NCBI RefSeq assembly: GCF_003846175.1
Contig: NZ_ML123052.1
Coordinates: 395,435-438,284, forward strand
Source of the DNA: Streptomyces sp. ADI95-17
GTDB lineage: Bacteria; Actinomycetota; Actinomycetes; Streptomycetales; Streptomycetaceae
DNA length: 42,850 nt
Direction: 5' to 3'
The notes under the pieces were generated by a model. The model saw nothing but the letters and a program-made list of their open reading frames with translations. It did not search any database and was not told the DNA's origin. Of the stretch, positions 23,466 through 31,317 are shown piece by piece. Within the stretch, counting starts at the first letter, position 1; the number at the start of each line of letters is the position of its first letter. Made by a program: the position numbers and the translations under genes.

Positions 23466-23503
23466 AAGGGCCGCCGCACCGATCGACGGTGCGGCGGCCC
23501 TTT
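23466..23503. terminator. bidirectional terminator after the surface cluster
   Basis: A perfect 15-bp stem, AAGGGCCGCCGCACC (23466-23480) with GGTGCGGCGGCCCTT (23488-23502), has a 7-nt loop and trailing T. It serves the surface operon and the convergent transporter. Two near-copies of CCCTTTCAGGTACGACGTGC and three ATCAGCGC repeats follow to 23553. Confidence 0.85.
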
Positions 23504-23554
23504 CAGGTACGACGTGCCCTTTCGGGTACGACGTGCGATCAGCGCATCAGCGCA

Positions 23555-25045
23555 TCAGCGCACGTCACCCATGAGCTGGGAGACCTTCTTGCGGTACATC
23601 CAGATCGCGAACGCCGCCACGATCGCGAGCGCCGCCTCCAGACCCACCATGCCGGTCTTGTTCAGGTCGACACCGGCCAGCGACAGCAGGCTGGTGGTGC
23701 AGTCGCCCGCGGTGACCGCGAGGAACCAGACACCCATCATCTGGCTGCCGTACTTCGCGGGCGCCATCTTCGTGGTGACGGACAGGCCGACCGGGGAGAG
23801 GCAGAGCTCACCGACGGTCTGCAGGAAGTAGATCGACACCAGCCACATCGGGCTGACCTTGTCGCCGTCCGTCGTCATGGTCAGCGGCAGCATGAAGACG
23901 AGGAAGGAGACACCGACCAGGAAGAGACCCGAGCCGAACTTGACGACCGTGCTCGGCTCCTTTCCGCGCCGGTTCAGCGCCAGCCATATCCAGGCGACGA
24001 CCGGGGCCAGCGCCATGATGATGACCGGGTTGACCGACTGGTACCAGGAGGTCGGGAAGTCCACACCGAACAGGCTGTTGGTGGTGGAGGACTCACCGAA
24101 GAGCGACAGCGTGGAGCCGCCCTGGTCGTAGATCATCCAGAACACGGCCGCGGCGACGAAGAACCAGATGTAGCCGGACATCTTCGACTGCTCGGTCTTC
24201 GAGAGGTCCCGGTCGCGCTTGATCCGCACCAGCACCGCGACCGGGATGAGCAGACCGGCGACGGTGATCGGGACGAGCGCCCAGTTCAGCGTGTAGACGT
24301 CGGTGGCGACGAGGACGCCGTAGAAGACGACGGCCGCTATCAGCCACAGCAGACCCTTGCGCAGGGTCGTGCGGCGCTCCTCGGCCGACAGCGGCTTCGG
24401 GACGATGCTGCTGCGCGCGTTGAGGTGGCGCGTACCGATCAGGAACTGGGCCAGACCCAGCGCCATGCCGGCCGCGGCGATGGCGAAACCGAGGTGCCAG
24501 TTCACCTTCTCGCCGATGGTGCCGATGATCAGCGGCGCGGCGAAGGCACCGAGGTTGATGCCCATGTAGAAGACGGTGAAGCCACCGTCGCGGCGGGCGT
24601 CCTCCGGACCGTTGTAGAGGTGGCCGACCATCGTCGAGATGTTGGCCTTCAGCAGCCCGGATCCGAGCGCGACCAGCGCCAGACCGGCGAAGAAGGTGCC
24701 CGAGCCCGGCAGCGCCAGCGTCAGGTGGCCCAGCATGATGATCGCGGCCGAGATGGTGACCGTCTTGCGCGGCCCCCAGACCCGGTCGCCGAACCAGCCA
24801 CCGGGCATGGCCAGCAGGTACACCATCGCCATGTAGATGGAGTAGATCGCGGTGGCCGTGGCCGCGTTCATGTGCAGGCCGGAACTGGAGACCAGGTAGA
24901 GCGGAAGCAGGGCCCGCATGCCGTAGAAGCTGAAGCGCTCCCACATCTCCGTCATGAAGAGAGTGGCCAGGCCGCGGGGGTGGCCGAAGAAGGTCTTCGC
25001 GGATCCAGAAGTACTGGCCGGGTCCTTCGTCAGGCTGGACGCCAT
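23555..25045 (-). CDS. POT/PTR-family peptide MFS transporter
   Basis: Proton-coupled di/tripeptide importer of 496 aa from ATG 25045 (MASSLTKDPAS; AAGGATCGACC upstream). The frame extends upstream without similarity. POT signatures: EMWERFSFYGMRALLPLYL (ExxERFxxYG), GGWFGDRVWGPRKTV, FYMGINLGAF (FYxxINxG) and the GELCLSPVGLS segment in the C-terminal half. About 12-14 hydrophobic helices are visible. It is convergent with the surface cluster and divergent from the response regulator across 489 bp. Its leader contains a probable attenuator and a second hairpin. Full length for the family. Confidence 0.95.
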   Translation of the reverse strand: MASSLTKDPASTSGSAKTFFGHPRGLATLFMTEMWERFSFYGMRALLPLYLVSSSGLHMNAATATAIYSIYMAMVYLLAMPGGWFGDRVWGPRKTVTISAAIIMLGHLTLALPGSGTFFAGLALVALGSGLLKANISTMVGHLYNGPEDARRDGGFTVFYMGINLGAFAAPLIIGTIGEKVNWHLGFAIAAAGMALGLAQFLIGTRHLNARSSIVPKPLSAEERRTTLRKGLLWLIAAVVFYGVLVATDVYTLNWALVPITVAGLLIPVAVLVRIKRDRDLSKTEQSKMSGYIWFFVAAAVFWMIYDQGGSTLSLFGESSTTNSLFGVDFPTSWYQSVNPVIIMALAPVVAWIWLALNRRGKEPSTVVKFGSGLFLVGVSFLVFMLPLTMTTDGDKVSPMWLVSIYFLQTVGELCLSPVGLSVTTKMAPAKYGSQMMGVWFLAVTAGDCTTSLLSLAGVDLNKTGMVGLEAALAIVAAFAIWMYRKKVSQLMGDVR

Positions 25046-25165
25046 GGTCGATCCTTGTGTGCTCGGGACGCGACGCCTTGTGAGCGTGGTGCGCCCGGTG
25101 GGGGGAGGCCGGCACCGGCACGGGCACGTCCCACCCCTCACGCCCGAGAGGGATTCGCCCCGACC

Positions 25166-25187
25166 GCCGGCTCACGAAGGAGCCGGC
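25166..25187 (-). other. hairpin within the transporter leader
   Basis: GCCGGCTC and GAGCCGGC form a perfect 8-bp stem with a 6-nt loop (25174-25179), about 120 nt upstream of the transporter start in its presumed 5' UTR. No T-run follows. It is not a terminator and may be part of a structured leader. Confidence 0.5.
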
Positions 25188-25300
25188 TGGAGGAGACGGG
25201 GACCGACCGTGTCGGGATCCACGCCCGGTGCGCATCCTCGCGTTCCGGGCCCGGCCACAGGTCATTCACTGAATTCGCGACTGGCGGGTACCAGTCGGCC

Positions 25301-25340
25301 CACAAAAGAGACCCTCGGCGCTAAAAGCTGCCCAAGGGTC
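25301..25340 (-). terminator. attenuator-like terminator in the transporter leader
   Basis: Read on the minus strand, GACCCT (from 25340) pairs with AGGGTC (to 25310). An inner GCT-TTT-AGC stem is enclosed, and TCTTTT follows immediately. With a start near 25361 it would end transcription about 50-60 nt in, well before the transporter gene at 25045. It could be an attenuator or the end of a short leader RNA. Confidence 0.45.
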
Positions 25341-25367
25341 CTTGAGTAGTGCAACAGGCGTCGAGCA

Positions 25368-25397
25368 ACCATACGCCACGACAGAACCGGATATGAA
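25368..25397 (-). promoter_or_regulatory. candidate transporter promoter
   Basis: On the minus strand, TTCATA followed by an 18-bp spacer and TATGGT (25373-25368) fits a vegetative promoter placed just upstream of the attenuator-like hairpin. The predicted leader is over 300 nt. The 489-bp gap 25046-25534 otherwise holds only the hairpins and the response-regulator promoter. Confidence 0.35.
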
Positions 25398-25500
25398 AGG
25401 ACTTGAGAGATGGATCACAGGTTTCGATGGAACCACGCCCATACATTCAAAGGCGAAGATCCGCTTATTTCGCAGACCCGCAGGGCGTGCGGATCACCTC

Positions 25501-25534
25501 CCGACAGCCGCCCCGCGCGGACTACCATCACTCC
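25501..25534 (+). promoter_or_regulatory. promoter of a probably leaderless response-regulator mRNA
   Basis: CCGACA (25501-25506), a 16-bp spacer and TACCAT (25523-25528) end six bases before the ATG. Transcription would start at the A of the start codon, and no ribosome-binding site is present. Confidence 0.5.
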
Positions 25535-26212
25535 ATGACCCGTGTACTGCTCGCCGAGGACGATGCATCCATCTCGGAGCCGCTGGCCCGCGCCCTGCGT
25601 CGGGAGGGTTACGAGGTCGAGGTCCGCGAAGACGGTCCGACCGCACTCGACGCCGGCCTCCAGGGCGGGATCGACCTGGTCGTGCTCGACCTGGGGCTGC
25701 CCGGGATGGACGGCCTCGAAGTGGCCCGCAGGCTCCGTGCCGAGGGTCACACCGTGCCGATCCTGGTGCTGACCGCCCGCGCCGACGAGGTGGACACCGT
25801 CGTCGGCCTCGACGCCGGTGCCGACGACTACGTCACCAAGCCCTTCCGCCTCGCCGAACTCCTCGCCCGGGTCCGGGCCCTGCTGCGCCGCGGCGCCACG
25901 GAGCCCGCGCCGCAGCCCGCGACGCACGGCGTCCGGATCGACGTCGAGTCGCACCGCGCCTGGATGGGTGAGGAGGAACTCCAGCTCACCGCCAAGGAGT
26001 TCGACCTGCTGCGGGTCCTGGTCCGGGACGCCGGCCGGGTCGTCACCCGGGACCAGCTGATGCGCGAGGTCTGGGACACCACCTGGTGGTCGTCGACGAA
26101 GACCCTCGACATGCACATCTCCTGGCTCCGCAAGAAGCTCGGCGACGACGCCGCCAACCCCCGCTACATCGCGACCGTACGGGGCGTCGGCTTCCGCTTC
26201 GAGAAGAGCTGA
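25535..26212 (+). CDS. OmpR/PhoB-family response regulator
   Basis: DNA-binding response regulator of 225 aa. Receiver domain (1-115): acidic pocket AEDD at about 7-10, phosphoacceptor Asp52 in VVLDLGLPGMDG, switch Thr in LVLTARAD and Lys in DDYVTKPF. C-terminal winged helix (about 130-225): ELQLTAKEFDLLRVLVRDAG, GRVVTRDQLMREVWD, TLDMHISWLRKKLGDD, YIATVRGVGFRFE. ATG 25535 is chosen because the family N-terminus MTRVLLAEDD begins there. It is followed 51 nt later by its cognate kinase. Target genes are unknown; the divergent peptide transporter is a natural candidate. Confidence 0.95.
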   Translation: MTRVLLAEDDASISEPLARALRREGYEVEVREDGPTALDAGLQGGIDLVVLDLGLPGMDGLEVARRLRAEGHTVPILVLTARADEVDTVVGLDAGADDYVTKPFRLAELLARVRALLRRGATEPAPQPATHGVRIDVESHRAWMGEEELQLTAKEFDLLRVLVRDAGRVVTRDQLMREVWDTTWWSSTKTLDMHISWLRKKLGDDAANPRYIATVRGVGFRFEKS

Positions 26213-26263
26213 CGTTCCGAGGGGGGCCACCGTTCCGGGAAGAGCCGACGAGCAGAAATACTC

Positions 26264-27529
26264 ATGCGCCGCAGACTGATCAACTCCACGCTCGCCGTGG
26301 TGCTCGTGGTGATCGCCGTCTTCGGCGTCTCCCTCGTCATCGTCGAGACCCGCACCATCAGCAACAGCGCCCAGGAGAGCGTCGACTCCGAGGCGCTGCG
26401 GCTGATCAGCGTCGTCGAGAGCCGGCTGCTGGAGGACGAGCGGATCACCCCCGTACTGCTGTCCCAGCAGATCGCCAGCAAGCGCTACGCACTGATCAAG
26501 ATCCCCGGCCGGGCGCCGCTCGAACTGGGCAAGCGCCCCACCGGCAGTGTGATCAGCAGCACGGCCGAGGGGGAGCGCGGCGAGAAGGTCACCGTCGAGG
26601 AGTCCAGCTCGGCGGTCACCCGGGAGGTCGGCCGCACCCTGATGATCATCGGCGCGGTGGCGCTGCTGGCCATCGTCTCCGCCGTGCTCCTGGCCGTACG
26701 CCAGGCCAACAAGCTGACCTCACCGCTGACCGACCTGGCCGAGACCGCCGAACGCCTGGGCTCCGGCGACCCGAGGCCGCGCCACAAGCGGTACGGGGTG
26801 CCGGAGCTGGACCGGGTCGCCGATGTCCTGGACGCCTCCGCCGAACGGATCGCCCGGATGCTGACCGCGGAACGCCGGCTGGCCGCCGACGCCTCGCACC
26901 AGCTCCGTACGCCGCTCACCGCGCTCTCCATGCGGATCGAGGAGATCTCGGTCACCGACGACCCGGACACGGTGAAGGAGGAGGCGAACATCGCCCTCAC
27001 CCAGGTCGAGCGGCTCACCGACGTGGTGGAGCGGCTGCTGACCAACGCCCGCGATCCGCGTACCGGCTCCGCCGTCGTCTTCGACCTCGACGAGGTCGTC
27101 AAGCAGCAGATCGAGGAGTGGCGTCCCGCCTACCGGAGCGCGGGCCGGGCCATCGTCCGCTCCGGCAAGCAGGGGCTGCGGGCCGTCGGCACACCCGGCG
27201 CCGTCGCCCAGGTGCTGGCCGCGCTGATCGAGAACTCGCTGATGCACGGCGGCGGCACGGTCGCGCTGCGCACCCGGGTCACCGGCAACCAGGCGGTGAT
27301 CGAGGTCACGGACGAGGGCCCGGGGGTTCCCCCCGACCTCGGCGCCCGGATCTTCGAGCGGACGATCAGCGGACGCAATTCCACGGGCATCGGCCTCGCG
27401 GTGGCCAGGGACCTCGCGGAGGCGGACGGCGGCCGCCTGGAGCTGCTCCAGCAGCAGCCCGCGGTCTTCGCCCTGTTCCTCAGCCGGGTGGCCCTGAAGC
27501 GGCAGGAGCCGGAACGCCCGGTGAGGTGA
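26264..27529 (+). CDS. membrane sensor histidine kinase
   Basis: Kinase of 421 aa paired with the preceding regulator. Transmembrane helices at about 6-27 and 125-146 flank a short periplasmic-side sensor (about 95 residues, SNSAQESVDSEALRLISVVE). A HAMP-like segment (LTSPLTDLAETAERLGSGDP) precedes the dimerisation/phosphoacceptor His212 (ADASHQLRTPLTAL). The catalytic domain has the N-box ENSLMHGGG (Asn324), the G1 box VTDEGPGVPP and GIGLAVARDLAEADGG. Signal unknown. The gene converges with gtrA. Confidence 0.95.
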   Translation: MRRRLINSTLAVVLVVIAVFGVSLVIVETRTISNSAQESVDSEALRLISVVESRLLEDERITPVLLSQQIASKRYALIKIPGRAPLELGKRPTGSVISSTAEGERGEKVTVEESSSAVTREVGRTLMIIGAVALLAIVSAVLLAVRQANKLTSPLTDLAETAERLGSGDPRPRHKRYGVPELDRVADVLDASAERIARMLTAERRLAADASHQLRTPLTALSMRIEEISVTDDPDTVKEEANIALTQVERLTDVVERLLTNARDPRTGSAVVFDLDEVVKQQIEEWRPAYRSAGRAIVRSGKQGLRAVGTPGAVAQVLAALIENSLMHGGGTVALRTRVTGNQAVIEVTDEGPGVPPDLGARIFERTISGRNSTGIGLAVARDLAEADGGRLELLQQQPAVFALFLSRVALKRQEPERPVR

Positions 27530-27535
27530 GCGGTG

Positions 27536-27565
27536 GGCGGTCGCGATTCGCCGTGGGACCGCCCC
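27536..27565. terminator. inverted repeat between convergent kinase and GtrA genes
   Basis: GGGCGGTC (27536-27543) and GACCGCCC (27558-27565) are perfect 8-bp arms with a 14-nt loop, filling the 36-bp gap between two convergent genes. Confidence 0.55.
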
Positions 27566-28099
27566 TCAGCGACGCGCCGCCGAATCCGCCTCGACCCGCG
27601 GCGCCTGCTCCGTCCGCCCCTGCTTCACGAACCCCTCGGCGCCCGGCGCGGCCTTCGCCGCCTCGACGGGCAGCGCCTTGAACACCCACGTCCGGTAGGA
27701 CCAGAAGCGGAACAGCGTCGCGATGCCGATCCCGAGGATCTTGAAGACATTGCTCTGGACCGGGGTGTCCCACCCGAAGCCGTACGTCGCGGTGTACAGC
27801 ACACCCGTCTCGATGACCGCGCCCACCGCGCTGAACAGCAGGAACAGCGTCAGCTCGCGGGTCCGTCCGCTCTTGTCGCGGTCCCGGTAGGTCCAGTACC
27901 GGAAGCCGATGTAGTTGCCCAGGATGGCGACGAAGGTGGCCAGCAGACCGGCCCGAACCGTCGGGATGGGGGTGTAGCGCCAGAGCAGGTTGGACACCAC
28001 GATGTTGACCACCAGGCCGACCCCGCCGACCACGCCGAACTTGGCGACTTCCCGGGCCAACAGCTCCAGCCGGGTCCGCAGGGAGCCCCGTTCGCTCAT
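27566..28099 (-). CDS. GtrA-family membrane protein
   Basis: Four-helix membrane protein of 177 aa of the GtrA/DPMS family, typically involved in moving polyprenyl-linked sugars for cell-surface glycan synthesis. Helices: VAKFGVVGGVGLVVNIVVSN, AGLLATFVAILGNYIGFRYW, LTLFLLFSAVGAVIETGVLY and VFKILGIGIATLFRFWSYRT, with the family's RYWTYRDRD and WSYRTWVF aromatic/Arg signatures. A charged cytoplasmic tail ends the protein. It is divergent from purK across a 251-bp gap. No glycosyltransferase is adjacent, so its donor pathway is unknown. Confidence 0.9.
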   Translation of the reverse strand: MSERGSLRTRLELLAREVAKFGVVGGVGLVVNIVVSNLLWRYTPIPTVRAGLLATFVAILGNYIGFRYWTYRDRDKSGRTRELTLFLLFSAVGAVIETGVLYTATYGFGWDTPVQSNVFKILGIGIATLFRFWSYRTWVFKALPVEAAKAAPGAEGFVKQGRTEQAPRVEADSAARR

Positions 28100-28131
28100 G
28101 GTGATCGCTCAGCCCGTCTGTCGCTCGTGTG

Positions 28132-28182
28132 GATGCCGGTCGTGCGGATGGCGCGGCGTCGATGCCGGTCGTGCGGATGGCG
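28132..28182. repeat. 22-bp direct repeat in the gtrA/purK gap
   Basis: GATGCCGGTCGTGCGGATGG plus CG occurs exactly at 28132-28153 and 28161-28182 (29-bp period). A degenerate third copy (ACGCCGGTTGTATGGATC) follows at about 28191-28208. Confidence 0.75.
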
Positions 28183-28338
28183 GTCACGTGTACGCCGGTT
28201 GTATGGATCCAGTCATGCTAACCAGCCCGTCCGCGGGCCGCCCGTGGATGCCGTGAGTGATGTGGCGATGCTGTGACACGACGGCCCGGCCCGGGGGCGG
28301 CCGGGAGGGCGTCGTCGGAAGCTTCCCGGGGCGGCGGA

Positions 28339-28350
28339 TACCCTGGAGGA
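28339..28350 (+). promoter_or_regulatory. possible -10 box of a leaderless purK transcript
   Basis: TACCCT (28339-28344) ends six bases before the GTG start at 28351. GGAGGA fills exactly those six bases, touching the start codon. That is too close to act as a normal ribosome site, and the -10 spacing fits a leaderless start. No clear -35 box. Confidence 0.3.
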
Positions 28351-29502
28351 GTGACGTTCCCGGTAGTCGGCATGGTCGGTGGCGGTCAGCTCGCCCGTAT
28401 GACCCACGAGGCGGGCATCCCCCTCGGCATCAAGTTCAAGCTCCTCAGTGACACCCCCCAGGACTCGGCGGCCCAGGTGGTGAGCGAAGTCGTCGTGGGC
28501 GACTATCGCGACCTGGACACGCTGCGCGCCTTCGCGCGCGGCTGTGACGTGATCACCTTCGATCACGAGCACGTGCCCACCGAGCACCTGCGGGCCCTGG
28601 AGGCGGACGGCATCCCCGTGCGCCCAGGCCCGGACGCGCTGGTGCACGCCCAGGACAAGGGGGTGATGCGCGCGAAGCTCACCGAGATCGGCGCGCCCTG
28701 CCCCCGGCACCGCATCGTGTCGGACCCGGCCGACGCCGCGGCCTTCGCGGACGAGGTCGGGGGCTTCCCCGTGATCCTCAAGACGGTCCGCGGCGGCTAC
28801 GACGGCAAGGGCGTCTGGGTGGTCCGCTCCGAGGCGGACGCGGCCGACCCGTTCCGGGCCGGTGTGGCGGTCCTCGCCGAGGAGAAGGTCGACTTCGTAC
28901 GGGAGCTGGCGGCCAACATCGTCCGCTCGCCGCACGGCCAGGCCGTCGCCTACCCGGTCGTCGAGTCGATCCAGGTCGACGGGGTCTGCGACACGGTGAT
29001 CGCCCCGGCGCCGGAGCTGGACGAGGGACTGGCCGGCGAGGCCCAGCAGCTCGCGCTGCGGATCGCCGCCGAGCTGGGCGTCGTGGGCCACCTCGCCGTC
29101 GAGCTCTTCGAGACGCGCGGACCCGACGGGAAGCCCGGCATCCTGGTCAACGAGCTGGCGATGCGCCCGCACAACTCCGGCCACTGGACCCAGGACGGCG
29201 CGATCACCTCCCAGTTCGCCAACCACGTCCGGGCCGTGCTCGACCTGCCGCTCGGCGACCCGCGCCCGCGCGCCACCTGGACGGTCATGTCCAACGTCCT
29301 CGGCGGCGACTTCCCGGACATGTACCAGGCGTACCTGCACTGCATGGCCCGCGACCCGCAGCTCAAGATCCACATGTACGGCAAGGACGTGAAGCCCGGC
29401 CGCAAGGTCGGACACGTCAACACCTACGGCGACGATCTGGCGGACGTGCGGGAGCGCGCCCGGCACGCGGCCGACTACCTGCGAGGAACGATCACCGAAT
29501 GA
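28351..29502 (+). CDS. purK: 5-(carboxyamino)imidazole ribonucleotide synthase
   Basis: ATP-grasp enzyme of purine synthesis that carboxylates AIR to N5-CAIR using ATP and bicarbonate. The protein is 383 aa from GTG 28351 (VTFPVVGMVGGGQLARM, the usual family N-terminus). N-terminal fold GGGQLARMTHEAG, DVITFDHEHVP, ATP-grasp KTVRGGYDGKGVWVV, AEEKVDFVRELAANIVRS and metal-binding NELAMRPHNSGHWT are all present. It overlaps purE by 4 nt (ATGA) and feeds its product to PurE. The gene is complete. Confidence 0.96.
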   Translation: MTFPVVGMVGGGQLARMTHEAGIPLGIKFKLLSDTPQDSAAQVVSEVVVGDYRDLDTLRAFARGCDVITFDHEHVPTEHLRALEADGIPVRPGPDALVHAQDKGVMRAKLTEIGAPCPRHRIVSDPADAAAFADEVGGFPVILKTVRGGYDGKGVWVVRSEADAADPFRAGVAVLAEEKVDFVRELAANIVRSPHGQAVAYPVVESIQVDGVCDTVIAPAPELDEGLAGEAQQLALRIAAELGVVGHLAVELFETRGPDGKPGILVNELAMRPHNSGHWTQDGAITSQFANHVRAVLDLPLGDPRPRATWTVMSNVLGGDFPDMYQAYLHCMARDPQLKIHMYGKDVKPGRKVGHVNTYGDDLADVRERARHAADYLRGTITE

Positions 29503-30038
29503 CCTCCCCCGCCACCGCCGCGCCCGTCGTCGGCATCGTCATGGGCTCGGACTCCGACTGGCCCGTCATGGAAGCAGCGGCCAAGGCCCTCGACGAGTTC
29601 GAGATCCCCTACGAGGTCGACGTCGTCTCCGCCCACCGCATGCCGCACGAGATGATCGCGTACGGCGAGCAGGCGGCGGGCCGCGGTCTGAAGGCGATCA
29701 TCGCCGGCGCGGGCGGTGCCGCCCACCTCCCCGGCATGCTCGCCTCGGTGACCCCGCTGCCGGTCATCGGCGTACCGGTCCCGCTGAAGTACCTGGACGG
29801 CATGGACAGCCTGCTCTCCATCGTGCAGATGCCCGCCGGTGTGCCGGTCGCGACCGTGTCGGTCGGCGGCGCGCGCAACGCCGGTCTGCTCGCCGCCCGG
29901 ATCCTCGCCGCGCACGACGGCGAGCTGCTGGCCCGGATGCGGGAGTTCCAGCAGGAGCTGAACGACCAGGCGACGGAGAAGGGCAAGCGGCTCCGCAGCA
30001 AGGTCCAGGGCGCCGACTCCTTCGGCTTCGGAAAGTAG
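29499..30038 (+). CDS. purE: 5-(carboxyamino)imidazole ribonucleotide mutase
   Basis: Class I PurE of 179 aa, converting N5-CAIR to CAIR. Signatures: VVGIVMGSDSDWPVMEAAAK, VVSAHRMPHEM (catalytic His), AGAGGAAHLPGMLAS and VPLKYLDGMDSLLSIVQMP. The ATG overlaps the purK stop (ATGA), giving translational coupling. The dipeptidase gene follows after 6 nt, so the three genes probably form one transcript. Confidence 0.97.
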   Translation: MTSPATAAPVVGIVMGSDSDWPVMEAAAKALDEFEIPYEVDVVSAHRMPHEMIAYGEQAAGRGLKAIIAGAGGAAHLPGMLASVTPLPVIGVPVPLKYLDGMDSLLSIVQMPAGVPVATVSVGGARNAGLLAARILAAHDGELLARMREFQQELNDQATEKGKRLRSKVQGADSFGFGK

Positions 30039-30044
30039 GCGGCC

Positions 30045-31256
30045 GTGGAGCAGGCACAGCAGGCGGTCCGGCTGGAGCGGGCGCGGCGGCTCCTCGCCGA
30101 GTACCCCGTCGTCGACGGGCACAACGACCTGCCGTGGGCGCTGCGCGAGCAGGTCGGCTACGACCTCGACGCCCGCGACATCGCCAAGGACCAGTCCGCC
30201 CATCTGCACACCGACATCCCGCGGCTGCGCGCGGGCGGCGTCGGCGCCCAGTTCTGGTCCGTCTACGTACGGACCGACATGGCGGGCGACGAGGCCGTCA
30301 GCGCCACGCTGGAACAGATCGACGCGGTCGACGAGCTGATCGTCCGCCACCCCGCCGACCTGCGGCGCGCGTTCACCGCCGACGACATGGAGGCGGCCCG
30401 CGCCGAGGGCCGGATCGCCTCCCTGATGGGCGCCGAGGGCGGCCACTCCATCAACAACTCGCTGGGCACCCTGCGCGCCCTGCACACCCTGGGCGTCCGC
30501 TACATGACGCTCACCCACAACGACAACATCGCGTGGGCGGACTCGGCGACCGACGCTCCCCGCATCGGCGGCCTCTCGCCGTTCGGCCACGAGGTCGTAC
30601 GGGAGATGAACCGCACCGGCATGCTGGTCGACCTCTCCCACGTGGCGGCCGGCACGATGCGCGACGCGCTCGACACCTCCACGGCGCCGGTGATCTTCTC
30701 GCACTCCTCGGCGCGGGCGATCTGCGACCACCCGCGCAACATCCCCGACGACGTCCTCGGCAGGCTCCGGGTCAACGGCGGCATCGCCATGGCCACCTTC
30801 GTGCCGAAGTTCGTCCTGCCGGAGGCCGTCGCGTGGACGCTGGCCGCGGACCGGAACATGCGCGAGCACGGGCTGCACCACCTCGACACCACCCCGCAGG
30901 CCATGCGGATCCACGCCGACTTCGAGGCGGCCAACCCGCGCCCGATGGCCACCGTGGCGACCATCGCCGACCACCTCGACCACATGCGCGAGGTCGCCGG
31001 CATCGACCACATCGGCATCGGCGGCGACTACGACGGAACGGCCTTCCTCCCCGACGGCCTCCAGGACGTCGCCGGCTACCCGAACCTGATCGCGGAGCTG
31101 CTCGGCCGCGGCTGGTCCGACGCCGACCTCGCCAAGCTCACCTGGCGCAACGCCGTACGGGTGCTGCGCGACGCCGAGGACGTGGCACGCGAGCTGCGCA
31201 CCCGACGCGCCCCGTCGCACGCCACGATCGAGCAGCTGGACGGCGTGGCGGTCTGA
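30045..31256 (+). CDS. membrane-dipeptidase (renal dipeptidase, M19) homologue
   Basis: Binuclear zinc dipeptidase of 403 aa from GTG 30045, 6 nt after purE. Metal ligands of the M19 family: HxD in VVDGHNDLPWAL, bridging Glu in LMGAEGGHSI, His in VIFSHSSARAI and DHPRNIPDD, and Asp in HIGIGGDYDG. No signal peptide is visible, so it is cytoplasmic, unlike the GPI-anchored human enzyme. The S. coelicolor protein Sco3058, a structurally characterised bacterial renal-dipeptidase homologue acting on L-Xaa-D-Xaa dipeptides, is the likely orthologue (from memory). Its link with the pur genes is positional. Confidence 0.94.
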   Translation: MEQAQQAVRLERARRLLAEYPVVDGHNDLPWALREQVGYDLDARDIAKDQSAHLHTDIPRLRAGGVGAQFWSVYVRTDMAGDEAVSATLEQIDAVDELIVRHPADLRRAFTADDMEAARAEGRIASLMGAEGGHSINNSLGTLRALHTLGVRYMTLTHNDNIAWADSATDAPRIGGLSPFGHEVVREMNRTGMLVDLSHVAAGTMRDALDTSTAPVIFSHSSARAICDHPRNIPDDVLGRLRVNGGIAMATFVPKFVLPEAVAWTLAADRNMREHGLHHLDTTPQAMRIHADFEAANPRPMATVATIADHLDHMREVAGIDHIGIGGDYDGTAFLPDGLQDVAGYPNLIAELLGRGWSDADLAKLTWRNAVRVLRDAEDVARELRTRRAPSHATIEQLDGVAV

Positions 31257-31265
31257 GCCGTCGAC

Positions 31266-31304
31266 GTGTGGGGGGCGCGACCCGCGGGGTCGCGCCCCCC
31301 ACAC
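31266..31304. terminator. strong bidirectional terminator after the dipeptidase gene
   Basis: Perfect 18-bp arms (31266-31283 and 31287-31304; GTGTGGGGGGCGCGACCC and its complement) around GCG separate the convergent dipeptidase and VOC genes. Confidence 0.85.
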
Positions 31305-31317
31305 ACGTCTGCGCCCG

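Noticed and set aside
25262..25372. 36-codon minus-strand ORF (MVARRLLHYSRTLGQ...) in the transporter leader as a leader peptide
   Set aside because: No ribosome site, GC at third positions only about 60% against over 90% in neighbouring genes, and it contains a TTA codon. The conserved-looking feature is the hairpin, not the frame.
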